Assembly (NCBI RefSeq): GCF_033568475.1
Contig: NC_133122.1
Span: 151,170,861-151,234,860 of the forward strand
DNA: 64,000 nucleotides
Source of the DNA: Henckelia pumila
Lineage: Eukaryota > Streptophyta > Magnoliopsida > Lamiales > Gesneriaceae
Direction of reading: 5' to 3'
Both the position numbers and the translations under genes were made by a program. The notes under the pieces were generated by a model. It made no database searches. It had not been told where the DNA came from and saw only the letters and a list, made by a program, of their open reading frames with translations. Within the stretch, counting starts at the first letter, position 1. Every line of letters starts with the position of its first letter. This document shows positions 21,610 through 36,120 of the stretch, piece after piece.

Positions 21610-22287
21610 AGAGTACATATTTGAATTTGAAGTTAACAAAAATATATTTGAAATCCATAGATTTGAAATCTAAGTGCAATATATATTGATAAATTTTCAT
21701 TCTTAAACACACTACTAAGACAATGCCTGTACAAGTAGGGTAAAAATTTTCCTCATTAATTGTATTGTAATTTATGTTAAATTATTCTTGGACGATAGAT
21801 AGAAAATGTCAATTAGTTATTTTACCAACTTGTCGTAAGATATGATAATGAGATGCACCACCAACCTTGAAATGAAATATTGGGCCCGACTTTGGTTTGG
21901 ACTTCTGACTTAACAATGCACCTTAGAAATTAATTGTGTATAATCTCTTAAAAATAAATATTTTATACAGAATATGGTAAATGTTCTACCTTTGCTTAAT
22001 TCTTTATGTTTTATGTAAACATACATAATTTATCCATATTTGAATATGTGAAAGTGCAACTTATATGTATGTAATTCATGGGTATCAACGCGATATAATG
22101 CGTATCAGACATGATATTTTAGTCATTCGAATAAAATTTTAAAAAATGTAATATTCTATGACTTCTTATAATTGTTTTTAACAAAAATCATTAACTTCCC
22201 ATTTTTTTTATATATTTTTTAAAAAACCATACAACAATCAACACAATTGCAATGCGATATTTGTGTTCTAAATATGATAGTTGAAAA
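21610..22287. other. Intergenic, no gene recognised
   Basis: AT-rich downstream flank of TFIIIA beyond the MITE; no coding signature. Confidence 0.4.
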
Positions 22288-22295
22288 CTTTAAGT

Positions 22296-22819
22296 CCATG
22301 TTTTCAAAACCAAAATGGACGGGAACGGCCGATAATTGGTCATTGATCCGATTCAAAACACTTCAAATTGACCAGAACTGGTTAAAAACCGATCGGACCG
22401 ACCAAGAACTGAAAATTTTGTTGATTCGGTTTTTCGAATTTTTTTAATTTTTATTTTGTGAAAAATTAATTTTTTTACAAAATTTAAAATTTAAAATTTT
22501 GTTATATATATATACATAAATTATTTGGAATTTAATACAAGATTTTTTTAATTAAATATTTTATTATTTAAAAATATATAATTATAATTGATATTTTGAA
22601 TATATTTATTTAGTTTTCAAACCATGATAAATATATATATATTTTTTTTTATCTATTTATATACATCTTTTGAATTTCTAAAATACAAAATATATCATTA
22701 ATTATATTATATTATGTAAACGGTTTTCCGATTAGACCATCTCATTCAAATGATCCAACCAGTTGGATCGTTTTTTAAAGCAGACCGGTTTGATTACGGA
22801 TCCAGTTATAAAAATATTG
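22296..22819. mobile_element. hAT-like MITE, copy B (524 bp)
   Basis: Starts CCATGTTTTCAAAACC and ends TATAAAAATATTG. The internal blocks GGTTAAAAACCGATCGGACCG, ATATTTTGAATATATTTA and CGGTTTTCCGATTAGACC correspond to blocks of copy A at 8621-9132. Flanks CTTTAAGT (22288-22295) and CTTGAAGT (22820-22827) suggest an 8-bp target duplication with one change. It lies just downstream of the TFIIIA stop codon. Confidence 0.6.
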
Positions 22820-22954
22820 CTTGAAGTAAAGTAAAAGGAAGAAGTACAATTACAAGCTATAAATTCCAGTCACTGCAAGAACCATCAAAATTTTGCTAGA
22901 GGAAACAGGGCTCCTAAGTGGTTGCAATTAGCAGAAAATGGCCATCACAGGAAC

Positions 22955-25005
22955 TCAGGGTCCCTCATTCATAATGATCTCCTCAATACTGGGCGGAAGG
23001 ACTCTTTTGCGCAGTAATGTCTCAATGGTTGGATACTTCCTTTTCCTCCCACCTCTCGGTCTAGATCGGAATTGCTCGTCTGACTCCTCAAAATTACCCT
23101 GAACATAGATAAATTTCAAAAGATTGTGACAAGGATGGAGCAAATACCTAATGAATGCAACAAGGATGACTCGAATCAAGGTGACAAGAAGCAATGATTG
23201 GAAAACTAATGTGAAACTTACAGGAATATAAACATGACACCCTGATTTTTCGTGGTTATCCCTTACGTGCTTGAACGCAAATTTCATGTGACAACCAGGG
23301 ATGCTACATGCGAATGGTTTGAGCTCCATGTGAACAGCTTTTACGTGCTGATTGAGGTTAAATCTCTGCCAAATAAAATATATATGTATAACCAGCCGAT
23401 AAAACTTCTCAATCGCCTCAATGGTAATTCATAGAGCTCTATTACTACCCATATACAAGAGATTTAGGTAAAGAAACAAGTTAATTAAGGGCAGAGAAGA
23501 GGGATCTTACAGTAGAAAATGAGCTAGTACAACCACTGAAACTGCACTTGATTTGCTCGTTGCAAACCCCTTCTTCATGCATGCGAAGATGACGTTTCAT
23601 GTTCTTCTTGAGCTGATTGGTCCCACATTTATCACAAAATATGTATTGATGACAAGACCGAAGATGTTCCTTGAGGCACTGCTCATTAGAGAAATATTTC
23701 ATGCATCCTGGTTCTGAACACAATGCCTCCACTGAATCCAGTTTCACTGCATTATACAAGAATTCATTCAGGTTTCAATTGGGACAACCGATGGAGTATT
23801 CCTCGACCACTTAAGTTCCTTCCTCATAAAATAATAGATGATATAAAACCATCAAAGCCAAAACAACATCTGCTCACAAAACAAATTCCATAACAAAAAC
23901 AACTAACCATGGGAATTTTCGTGTTTCCGCAATTTGGACAGATATTTAAACACCTTGCCACATCCAAGTTCTGGACAGGTATATTCTTTTGGGTGCTCAT
24001 CAATCTCATCAGAACAGGAATCAGATTCATTATGAAACTCTTTCACATGTCGCTTCAAGTTACTCTGCACTGAAAATCTGATTTTACAGCCCTCGACCGG
24101 ACATCCAAACAAGCCCACCCCACGCCGTGCACCCGGGGCCTTCCCTTGATGTTGAAGCAGATGTCTGGTCAAGTGGTCCTTTCTTCTAAAGCTGGAGTGG
24201 CAGTCATCCACCGGACATGTAAAAGATCTCTGAGACAGAAACAATTACCATCAGATAAAAGCCTTGCAAAACTTGCCTTCCAGAGGGTTATCCAGGCTAC
24301 AGTCCACCTCAAAACATAACAGAATCCTCAAACCTCGAAAAACAACAGAGCGTGACAGAGGCTCACTTGATGGAGCTTCTCAGGCAGTCCCCCACCTGGT
24401 ACTAATCCATTCAAGGAAATTTAATGCCTCTCGCATTTTGGAGTTCTTGTATGTGGGATCCAATGCTTCACGCCAAGATGAAAATGAATAGGTTATCCAA
24501 CCTCACTTCAATCTGCAAGATGCTATCTTTTCAATCGCAACATACAAAAGCAAGAAACAGTTTTCAAGTGACACAGAAGCCAAAAAGAAAAGAAAAATGG
24601 ACTGAAAAACATAAACTGTATCAAAATCTTTACTTCAAGAGAGTGGCTTTGCATATGCTGCTTCAAATGTGCAGGCTTATGGAAACAAACGCCACATTCA
24701 TCACAAGTGTTGAGTTTCTCTCCATCTCCCTTTCCCTCAATTCGCTCCTTCTCTGCAATTTCTTCCTGAAATTCACCCAATGCCCAATTGTTGCAAACGT
24801 CACTAAAATCATAGAATCTCAAGATCCATTCCAATACACAAAAAAAGGCAATACATTACGACCAAAAAGCACTCACCCGGTGCTGAGACATGATGTGAGA
24901 AGAAATGAGGGACTTCTTGGAGCGGCAAATCCCACAATACTCACAGTAATACCTCCTAATATCTCTGAATATCGCTCCACGCCCTGCCTCGCCTTCATTC
25001 CCCAT
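22955..25005 (-). CDS. TFIIIA: Transcription factor IIIA, nine C2H2 zinc fingers, six coding exons
   Basis: The RNA polymerase III factor that binds the 5S rRNA gene and 5S rRNA itself. Coding exons on the minus strand: 25005-24877, 24765-24634, 24229-23908, 23746-23511, 23365-23222, 23098-22955. All have GT-AG borders and compatible phases and together give 368 aa. I count nine C2H2 fingers: [13 protein letters not shown] (exon 1), [17 protein letters not shown] (exon 2), three in exon 3 ([19 protein letters not shown] and others), two complete in exon 4 ([26 protein letters not shown]), one split over exons 4-5, and [14 protein letters not shown] in exon 5. The C-terminal basic RPRGGRKRK is typical of plant TFIIIA. 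The start is the ATG at 25005 (MGNEGEAG). Intron 2 holds a 5S-mimic cassette exon (separate entry) that should control the amount of productive mRNA. Confidence 0.95.
24367..24512 (-). promoter_or_regulatory. P5SM: plant 5S rRNA-mimic cassette (poison) exon of TFIIIA
   Basis: Within intron 2 there is an unused 146-nt candidate exon: acceptor CTTGCAG before 24512 and donor GTGAGC after 24367. On the minus strand it contains blocks that match plant 5S rRNA in order: GGATCCCA...AGAACTCC (about 24461-24440), then AGTACCAGGTGGG (about 24403-24391), then CCTGAGAAGCTCC (about 24384-24372). Joined to exon 2 it gives a TGA after 14 codons, and 146 is not a multiple of three, so inclusion truncates the protein. 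Established for plants: P5SM binds ribosomal protein L5, which promotes skipping and so productive TFIIIA. The match here is by eye. Confidence 0.88.
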
Positions 25006-25907
25006 TGGAGTACACGCATATACTGAGAAGAATGAATAAAATAGGTAATGGCCAAGATATGAAACCCTAGCTCTGAACGGCGGTATTGTAATTTGTGGAA
25101 TTTGGCAGAGGAATCCGCAAAACCCTTGGACCGCTTAAAATGTTAATACTTCAACTACGAGGGATATATTTGTCATTGCACTCTGGTTCCTACCAAATTT
25201 ATTAGAAAAACTTTTAACAAGAAATTACGACATATATCCCTTTTTTTAAACCAAAAAAAATTGGAGACCAAAAAGAGTTGCTTCAAGTTTAAGATATTAT
25301 TATTGATGAGAATAAATTTGGTGAATAAAATCACATGAATAATGTAAATCTATTTATCTTGTTAAATTAATTATTATAATTCTACAAATGAAAAATTGTA
25401 ATAATTTTTATATAAAATTTGAACTTTCGGAAGAAAAAACTCACAAGAAGATGGAAAATGATTCAAGTTTATCACTAGAAACTTATTATATTTATATTTG
25501 TAAATAAATAGATTTTTTGTCCTATTAAAAAAAAATTCTCCAAAATAGTATGTTATAAAAATAATTATTTATACCTTAAAAAAATAATTATTTATCATTA
25601 TTAATGTATTTACACACCCATTAAATATTTGAAAAAAAAAAGAAATAAATACATAATTAAATATATAGTTTTGTTACAAATTCTTTTTATATTACATTTT
25701 CCAACTTTCTAAAGATTATTATTTTTTATTAATTAGAAATTTAAGATAAATATTTTTTAATATGTTAATAAAAAAAAATTAATAAAGTTTTGTTAATCTA
25801 ATAAATGGAATCTTTTTCGAACTTTCAAAAAATATTTATTTATCTTTTAAAATTTTGATAGACAAAATAATATATAATTTTTAAAATATTTTTTCAAATG
25901 ACATAAA
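25006..25907. other. Upstream of TFIIIA; AT-rich, no further gene
   Basis: The first 130 bp hold the presumed 5' UTR and promoter of TFIIIA (an AGCCCTAG-like stretch is near 25060). Beyond 25140 the DNA is very AT-rich with no recognisable gene. Confidence 0.45.
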
Positions 25908-25916
25908 AAAAAATTT

Positions 25917-26172
25917 GGGCTAATTGCATTCACACCCTGTGAATAAAAGACATAAAACCCCATGTGTAAAATTAATAGCATGTTAGACCCTATGTTTTAA
26001 AAAAATTAGCATAAAAACCCCTATGAGAGGGTATAAAGTGCCCGAGTTTGTATAACATTGGGGTTAAATGTGCTACATTTTAAAAAACTGAGAGATGCAT
26101 TAGCCTATTAATATTTCTTAGGGGGTTTTATGCCTTTTAGACTTTCACAGGGGGTGTGAATGCAATTAGCCC
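25917..26172. mobile_element. Mutator-like MITE, 256 bp, perfect TIR and 9-bp TSD
   Basis: Starts GGGCTAATTGCATTCACACC and ends with the exact inverse GGTGTGAATGCAATTAGCCC; the match continues inward to TGTGAA/TTCACA. The direct repeat AAAAAATTT flanks it at 25908-25916 and 26173-26181, a 9-bp duplication as in Mutator-like elements. The interior has AT stretches and CCCTATG/ACCCCTATG repeats. The clean ends suggest recent activity. Confidence 0.8.
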
Positions 26173-26181
26173 AAAAAATTT

Positions 26182-26816
26182 ATTTAAAATTTAAATATAT
26201 TCGTTATGTTATATCAAAAACTTTAAGTAATTACAGAAACGTTAATATTTACCGATTTCAGTAATTAATTACATAAAATAATAATTCGTGCATAAATACT
26301 GGTGATATTTTTATAATGAAATGTTTTCAAAATATAACATAATTATTGCTGAGACGAAAACAGAAAATTCACATTGTAAAAAATATATATTACATATTAG
26401 ACAATAGGAAAATTAAGAGATTTAACTTTGGAGTGTGTTTTCTCTGTTGTTTCTGTGAATCATTGCAGGAAATCACCAATGTCAAGTTGTCAACTAATGA
26501 AAGTTACAGGTGTTATTTTTTTAATGAGAAAATGGAAGACTTGTTTAGGGTGTGTAAGTGTAAACAAAAAGTCAGCTTCATTGTTCTATCATTCATCATC
26601 CAGATTCTTGTTTCTTTGCATCTATCATGGTCTAATACAAGCTTAAATTGCTTCTTGTGACATCTTTCTATCTACACTAAACTCGGTTGTAAGTTGTTCT
26701 AACATGTTTCTTTCTCTGTTGTTTCCGTTTTAACTCCACCCAGAAATGGGATTGCTTTCTGTATCTTTCACCTGCTAAGTTGTCTTCTTTATTCCACTTT
26801 AAAGGAGGCGTCACAA
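26182..26816 (+). other. 5' flank of NLR1
   Basis: AT-rich with several short open frames that encode nothing recognisable. The NLR1 promoter and 5' UTR should be here; the start context is GGAGGCGTCACAAATGG. No W-box of full consensus was found by eye. Confidence 0.4.
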
Positions 26817-29800
26817 ATGGCCGCATTTTTAATGATTCTTGGAGGCATTCTTGGCGTGGTAGCGAAACTAGGAGAATACTTGGTGCCGCCGATCAAGCGC
26901 CAATTCGACTACATGTGTTGCTATGGCAACAACATCAAGGACCTGCAACATGAAGCTGACAAGCTGCTACGTGAAGAAGGTGGGATTCGGCTGCAGGTTG
27001 AGTTGGGCAAAATGAATTTGGAAAAAGTTGGGCCTGATGTCGAAAACTGGCTAAAAGAGGTTCAAAATACCCAGGACGAGAGATGTAAACTTCAAGAAGA
27101 TGCGGCCAACATTCCAGAAGGTTGTATCCATGGAGGGTGCGCAAACTTGATACCGCGTTATCATTTTAGCAAGAGAGCCAAAAAGATTACACAAAAAGCC
27201 ATTCAACTGCGAAACGAAGCCAAATTTGACCGCCTATCTCACCCAGTGCCATTTAGGGACTTGGACTTGAACATAGCATCTCAGCCCATGGGGTCAGAGA
27301 ACAAGTTTAGTACCAGAAAATTTGTGGAGGAAAAGATTATTGCCACTTTGATGGATAGTAATGTCAAAATGATGGGGTTATGCGGCATGGGAGGGGTTGG
27401 AAAGACAACAATGGTGAGAAGAATTGGAAAACTAGTGAAAGAAAAGGAAATGTTCGACGAGATTGTCATGGCAACTGTAACTCATCATCCAGATCAAAAA
27501 AGGATTCAAACTGAGATAGCGGAAATGTTGAATTTAAAATTACAAGCGGAGCATGTGCCGAACAGAGGGATCTTATTACGCAGAAGGATAATGGATGTAG
27601 AAAGAATCCTTGTCATACTAGATGATGTTTGGGGAAATCTTGATCTGGATAGCTTAGGAATTCCACTCACAACATCCCATAATACTTGCAAGATTTTGTT
27701 AACATCTCGAGCACAAGATGTTTGTGTTCAAATGGGAGCTGACAAGACTTTACAACTACAAGTCTTATCTAGGGAGGAGGCATGGATTCTTTTCTCGGAG
27801 GAATCTGGTACATCCATCGACTGTACAGATCTATATCCGATTGCAAGGGACGTTGCAAACGAATGCAAAGGCTTGCCAGTCGCCCTTGTAACAGTCGCCA
27901 GGGCTCTGAAACAGAAGTGCAATCGTACATGGGAGAATGCTCTCACGCAATTAAGGAAGTCCATCCCAACAAATATTCTAGGAGTGCAAAATGATGTGTA
28001 CAAGCCGCTGGAACTCAGTTACTCTGCACTAGAAGGTAATGAAGCCAAGAATCTCTTCCTACTCTGTTCTTTATTTCAAGAAGGTTCCGATATTTGCATC
28101 GAGAACTTGGTAAGGTATGGGATAGGGCTGAACATCTTCAAAGGAATAGATAATATTAGAGAAGGGAGAATCAGAACGCATGCGTTGGTAGAAATTCTAA
28201 AAGACCGATTCTTACTTCTAGATGGGCGGAAAAAGGGATTCGTTATGATGCATGATGTCGTTCGTGATGTTGCTATATCAATTGCATCCAAGGATGGATC
28301 TCAGATTAATGATGATATCGCGGGATTGTGGGTGCAAAGATGGTCGTACTTACACCAGCATTGCACTCGCATTTCTCTATTCTCAAACTTTGCATGCATT
28401 CGAGAGGAAATGAATATCCCAAATCTCATATTCTTGTTACGGGAATCTTTTAATAAAGGACCACTTTGTACATTTGAGAAGTTCACAACACTCAAAGTTC
28501 TGGACCTGCAGCAGATGGATATTCCAGTAGTACCTTCATCCATTCAAAAGCTCTCGAATCTTCGGGCAATGCATTTGCGTGATTGCAATTTGGAAGATTT
28601 ATCCATAATCGGAGAGATGATCGGTCTAGAAATTCTGTACCTTAGAAGTGCAGGATTAGAGATATTTCCAGCAGCACTGGGAAAATTAGCCAATCTAAGG
28701 CTGTTAGATCTAACAGGCTGTGAGAATCTCCAAGAAATTGAACAAGGGGCAGTCAGAGGACTGGTTCGACTAGAAGAACTGTACATGACAAATAAATTTT
28801 CTGCATGGGGTGAAGTACTCGCGGAGTTGGAGAGTTTACCTAATCTGACCACCCTCAGACTCTTGATAGCAAATCTAAATGTTATATCTAGAAACATAGA
28901 TTTACACTGTGAGCTTAAAGAGTATGATATATCCATACAAGCAATTCGCGAGATGTCGATGACAAACCATCCTTCAGCAGCTGACATTCCCCACAAATAC
29001 CAACTTTCTCACCAGAAAGTTATGGATCTCTACCTTCCCCAAGAAACCCATCTAGGGGACTGGATCAGCTCTTTGCTTATGAGAACTGAAGATTTGAAAT
29101 TACGCGGAGATGGCTCGAGCAATATAGTGCACTCATTGGGTTTAGGAGGTTTTCAGCACTTGAAGCAATTGGAGATCCAGGACTGTAAAACTGTGGAGCA
29201 CCTAGTATCTACAATAAACGGGAATATGCAAAGCTTTGATATTGTTTTTCCGGTATTGGAGACCTTGTATCTCCACCAGGTTTCCAATATGGTTGAGATA
29301 TGCATTGGCCAATTTCCAGCAAGATCTTTTGGGAAACTAAGACATCTACATCTCCAAGAACTGAATGAACTAAAGCATTTCTGCTCTAGATCACCTAGTC
29401 CGGATTTTCGCCTTTCCAACCTCAGATCCATATACATTTACAAGTGTCGCAATTTAAGATCTCTGTTTTCGAACTCGGTGGCTCAGGGCTTATGGCAGCT
29501 TGAAGAGCTAGATGTTGGGGATTGTCCAAGGATGGATACGGTCTTTTTCGAGGAGTATGGACAAGATAGAATTGCCACCTGCAATATGGAGTTCCCAAAG
29601 TTAGAGAAATTGGTTCTTAGATGTCTACATAGGCTCACTAGTTTCACTACAGGGATTGATAGAATTTCATTCCCTCAGCTAAGGGTTTTGAAAATGGAGG
29701 GCTTGCAACGGTTCGACGGTTTCGGTACGACATATCGTGACTTCGATTTCAGTAGTTGGGTAGATAACAACATGGACAGGAGAATATTATTTAATAAGAA

Positions 29801-31908
29801 GGTATGCCTAATTACAATTTCGGGTACCTGAGTCGAACTTAAAATATTAGGTCCTTTAAAATAATAGTTCATCGTTTTTCAAGTTTTCCATAAGAGTTTG
29901 AATAATTACTTTCTGTCATCTATCTGTATTTGTAAGCACATGAATTAAGCTCCTGATATACAATGTTACTATATAACTTCAACTAATAAATGGATGCAGG
30001 TAGACTGTCCAAGAATAAAGACTTTGTCACTGGAAAAAGTGGGTGGAGTATCAAAAGTATTCTCCTGCCGCTTGCTCCAAGAACTTGAATTCATGGAAGT
30101 GGATGATTGTTCTGAATTGAACACCATATTTTCACCTTCTATAGCTCCACATCTTTTGAAACTCAAAGAATTACGGTTGAGAAACTGCTGCAAACTTGAG
30201 CAAGTCGTTGAAAAAGAAGATGATCAGCAGGTAGTACAAGTGGACAAAATTAATTCAAATCCATTTCCTCAATTAAGGTACCTGGTACTACTGAATCTAC
30301 CAAATCTAAAAAATTTCTGGAACGCATGCCATGACTTTGAAATACCATCACTGAGGACTGTGATGGCGGATAGTAACAGCACAAACATGGAGTCATTAGC
30401 AAAGAATGCCTTACTAATTGGTTCATATCGGAATACATGCAGACGGTGTGTGGAAGAACGGGTTCGTGTTCTTTCTTAGTACTCAACACAGTTACAAAGT
30501 TAGCAAAATCTAGCCAGATTTTAACCTCTGATGTTTTCATATATCGATTAAATATCAGTATAAATTACTATTTTCATAGTAAGCTTCTAAGCTACCATAT
30601 GCAACTTAAATGTAAATCTTAACCCATAAATCGTTCGAGTGCAACGTTTAATGCCATTATATATGCAACCTATAGAAAGTCATGTTATTTTCCTCAGTTT
30701 CCAAACAAAAGCTGCTTGCTACTACTTTATGAAACGTTTTATGATGCTACTAGATTCAAGGCAAAGTAGACTTAATGATCTGTATATGTAAAAACCATAA
30801 CTAGGTGAGTAAAATTCAAGTGTTAGATTAATATTGACACTGATTGCAACTGATTGCTCTGCTTCTTATGGTCAGGCTTTACCGAATAATTGCAGCCCAG
30901 TTACCGCATATAACCAGGTATGCGTCTTTTAATACTCAAGTAAATGACATTAATTTTTCATTAAATAATTTTTGGCCGTGTTATTTTTTAAATCTAGAAA
31001 GCATATATCATTCATTCATTCACTCATTGAATTATTGTATTGATCCTCCAGTAATCTGGTAATTCATGCATATTATTTGATTGTGTATCATCGATACACA
31101 TCTTATGAAGTTCTTTATCCTTGAAAACATATGTTCAGATAGGCCAAAAGCCTAGTGGCTTAGTGGCATGTACTCTCCTGTTCAGATAGGCAACAAAACA
31201 TTTCATGCAGCATAAAATCTACCATGGAAAATACAGACACTGAGGTTGCATTTGAGTAACTATTTGAAAGAATTAACGATTTTGTGTGAGTTAGAGAAAT
31301 CATTGCCCGGTATTTCTGAGATTGAAAGATATTAAGTGTTTGTAAAACACTTGTATTACTTCTCTGTAATAAAAATTTGCAATAGCTCCGTAAATGTAGC
31401 CTATATTGGGCTAATCACATGACTACTTGGTGTTCTTGTTAGTTATTTTATTATGTTTTTTTTAATGTTTAATTCTTATCATGATCTGACTCACTTCTGT
31501 AAATCTATAACGAAATGCAGTTTGTTGTATTCATCTGTTAGTAAAAACTGTCATGAATATATAAGATCATAATATTGACTCACTGTTATATATGCTTCTC
31601 GTTTCAGACACCGCAAAGCGGCAGCACACTGTATGCATCGTGCCGGGTACATGTCCTTAAATATTTTAGTATATGCGATTACCACATTCTTTCTCGAAGT
31701 TCTTCATAGATATGTTTTCTTTCCTAGAAATTGAATAACATTCTCCATGAAATTTTTTCCATAAAGACACACTTGTGCAAGGTAAAATCTTTTCCGTTAA
31801 CTTTTGTATATCTGATTGCAGTCTTATATTTGTCATCACAAAGAAGAACGAAGGGATGGTGACAGTGACTGTGAAACCCCGGATGTACCAAGATTTTGGA
31901 TGTTTTAA
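26817..31908 (+). CDS. CC-NBS-LRR disease resistance protein, RPS2/At4g27190-like (NLR1)
   Basis: An intracellular immune receptor. Exons: 26817-29801, 30000-30461, 30876-30917, 31608-31646, 31822-31908, all phase 0 with GT..AG introns, giving 1204 aa. The large first exon holds an N-terminal coiled-coil-type region (MAAFLMILGGILGVVAKLG onward), P-loop GMGGVGKTT (190-198), kinase-2 LVILDDVW (265-272), RNBS-B ILLTSR, GLPVA (352-356) and MHD in MMHDVVRD (477-484), then LRRs (VLDLQQMDIPVVPSSIQKL...). Exon 2 continues LRR-like repeats (LRYLVLLNLPNLKNF). The donor of exon 2 (GTTCGT) is weak. The last three exons (14, 13 and 28 codons) are inferred from splice sites and from conservation with NLR2. 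A solo LTR starts within the last exon and supplies its final codons and stop. The NB-ARC domain looks functional. Confidence 0.88.
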
Positions 31909-33037
31909 TATCAAGATATTCTTTGATTATCGGTATTTCAGTCAATTTTAAACGTCTTTTTGGCTCCTATACATAGAGCAGCAAATCTTGTGAAAAATCA
32001 CTCATTCTCTCTTTTCCCTCTCCGTATTTTCGAAGAACAAGTTTTTTTTTTCAAAGTTGATCAGAGATCTTTCGGAATTAGGAATAAAATAAAGAAAGGG
32101 AATGCTCTGATTGGCCAAGGGAATAGGTGTACGTTTGGAAGTGCTTTCCGAATTTTCTTCTGGAATTTTGATCCAAGCTTTGTTCGTGTTTTTAGTGCGC
32201 AACAACACGGTAAGTGGACTTTGTATTAAAATATTATGTATGATTTAAAATTTCGATCGTTCATGATAATCTTCGAAATCTTGCTATATAATTGTTATTC
32301 ATGATGAGATTTGGTTATAAATATGTTTTGACACTGTTATGACTCAAATTTATAAATATGTTTTGACACTGTTATGACTCAAATTAAGAGTGAAAATAAA
32401 ATTTCCGAACCATATATGTTATGGTTTTGGTGCGGTTGGATAATAATAATTGTTACATGATCTTGCCCCTAGAGGGATTATATATAGGAGACTGATCCGT
32501 TAGCCACGATTAATGAGAGGATTTCAGGAATTTCAGTGTAAATCATGTCGATTTTGTTATGATGATGATGTTTATGCTCTATGATGAGACATGCTATGAG
32601 ATGATATGTTTTGAAATATGACATGCTTGGAATTCAAGTATGAGTTTTTTCAAATAAATATATCTATATATGTAGTTTTGGTACGATCAGTCGACTCCAA
32701 TTTACTGAGTGTTTCTCAAAACGCTCACCCCTTTACCTTTTTTCCTCCCAGACGATGAAGATGACGACTTAGATGAGCAAGAACAAAATATGTATTTGGA
32801 TGCTGAGAAAGATAATTTTTTAGCTTTTATCGTTATTATTTGGATTTTTAAATTGTAAGACAATTCCGTAAGTTTATTCCTTATTTGTGAATTTTGAGTT
32901 GTACAGAAGATTTATTTTGGAATTTATTCATGAAATAAATTGATTTTAGTTAAATTCTGTACTAAGAGCCTGGTTGTTTTCGAATTTTATTTGAAAGCAA
33001 CGGCGATGTCACTCGACCCCGGGCGCGGAGCGTGACA
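31870..33037 (+). mobile_element. Solo LTR, 1168 bp, inserted in the last NLR1 exon
   Basis: Begins TGTGAAACCCCGGATG and ends GGCGCGGAGCGTGACA (TG..CA). The 5-bp direct repeat GTGAC flanks it at 31865-31869 and 33038-33042. There are no internal domains and only one copy, so it is a solo LTR left by recombination between two LTRs. The flanks match the contiguous NLR2 3' region (TTCGATTGAAATTTGAAT follows in both), confirming insertion. End sequences look Ty3/gypsy-like. Confidence 0.82.
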
Positions 33038-33061
33038 GTGACAATGAATAAAGTTCGATTG

Positions 33062-34060
<999 letters not shown>

Positions 34061-34660
34061 CCGGTTATATTTTTTCTTCACCAAATTGGTTCCAAATTTG
34101 CCTTCTCCGTCACTCTGTGGAAAGGCTTAATCTATTCTTTATTGAACTTAAAAAAAAATTTAAGTAGAAAAGCGGAACCTTTGTTTCTTATCTGCTTTTG
34201 AGTGTGTAGTAAGTTGGTACTTTACCGGGATAATAAAACTAAATAGAAAGCATTTGAGACTTTTGAGTCATTTCTTCTGACTTCCAAGAAGCAAAACTGA
34301 AAATGATTCAAATTGTAAAGAATCATTCAATGGTAAATCCTCATCATGGAAAGGATCAGCTATGGTCATGAAACACGTGATACGTTATGTGATGAAGCCT
34401 GACGTAGAGCTGCACACAGTTGTATTCACTGAAGAGTATTGATAGCGGAAGTTTCTTTAGTACCGAATATATATATAATCAGACAGCAGAAAAGAGACGG
34501 TAACTATCTAAATTAGTGTTTGAGCCACATAATGAAATATCTAATCAAAGACATACCTAAAAAGTTGGCCTAATATATGCGCCCCTGTCTAATTTCACTC
34601 GCAACTAATTTAGAAAAGTAATCACTCTAGAATAGATTCCGAAAATAGATTCCTTCACAC
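34061..34660. other. Spacer between the RPS19 arms
   Basis: About 600 bp without a recognised gene. A block at about 34505-34580 (TAGTGTTTGAGCCACATAA..) reappears in inverted orientation at about 38155-38235, near the TPX2 remnant, and a GGATCAGCTATGGTCATGAAA block at 34356 is related to 37987, so older segmental rearrangement links these places. Confidence 0.5.
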
Positions 34661-34836
34661 ACGGCACCGATATCATAACCAAAAAGTAATTAAATCATAC
34701 GAAAATGTAAACCAATTCTCAAGAGTACATCTTCAAAATAAGATAACCACATGGAGAAATTCATAACCAAAAATTGTTCGACAACTTCTCAGACAAAACT
34801 CTCAACAAATAGGACATGCTTTCACACTCAGATAAC

Positions 34837-36028
<1,192 letters not shown>

Positions 36029-36120
36029 TCAAGACGATTGATTCGCAAGCAGAAGAATTTGACTACTTTTTGCGTGAGGGTTAGAAAATGGAGACTAAGG
36101 CCCGCTTAGAGTTCTTAATA

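Noticed and set aside
24264-25026. Plus-strand open frames across the TFIIIA introns and exons (up to 200 codons)
   Set aside because: They are shadows of the minus-strand TFIIIA exons and the P5SM exon, with no domain of their own.
31148-31195. GCCTAGTGGCTTAGTGGCATG in an NLR1 intron, resembling a tRNA A box
   Set aside because: No B box at the right distance and no tail; too short to call a SINE.
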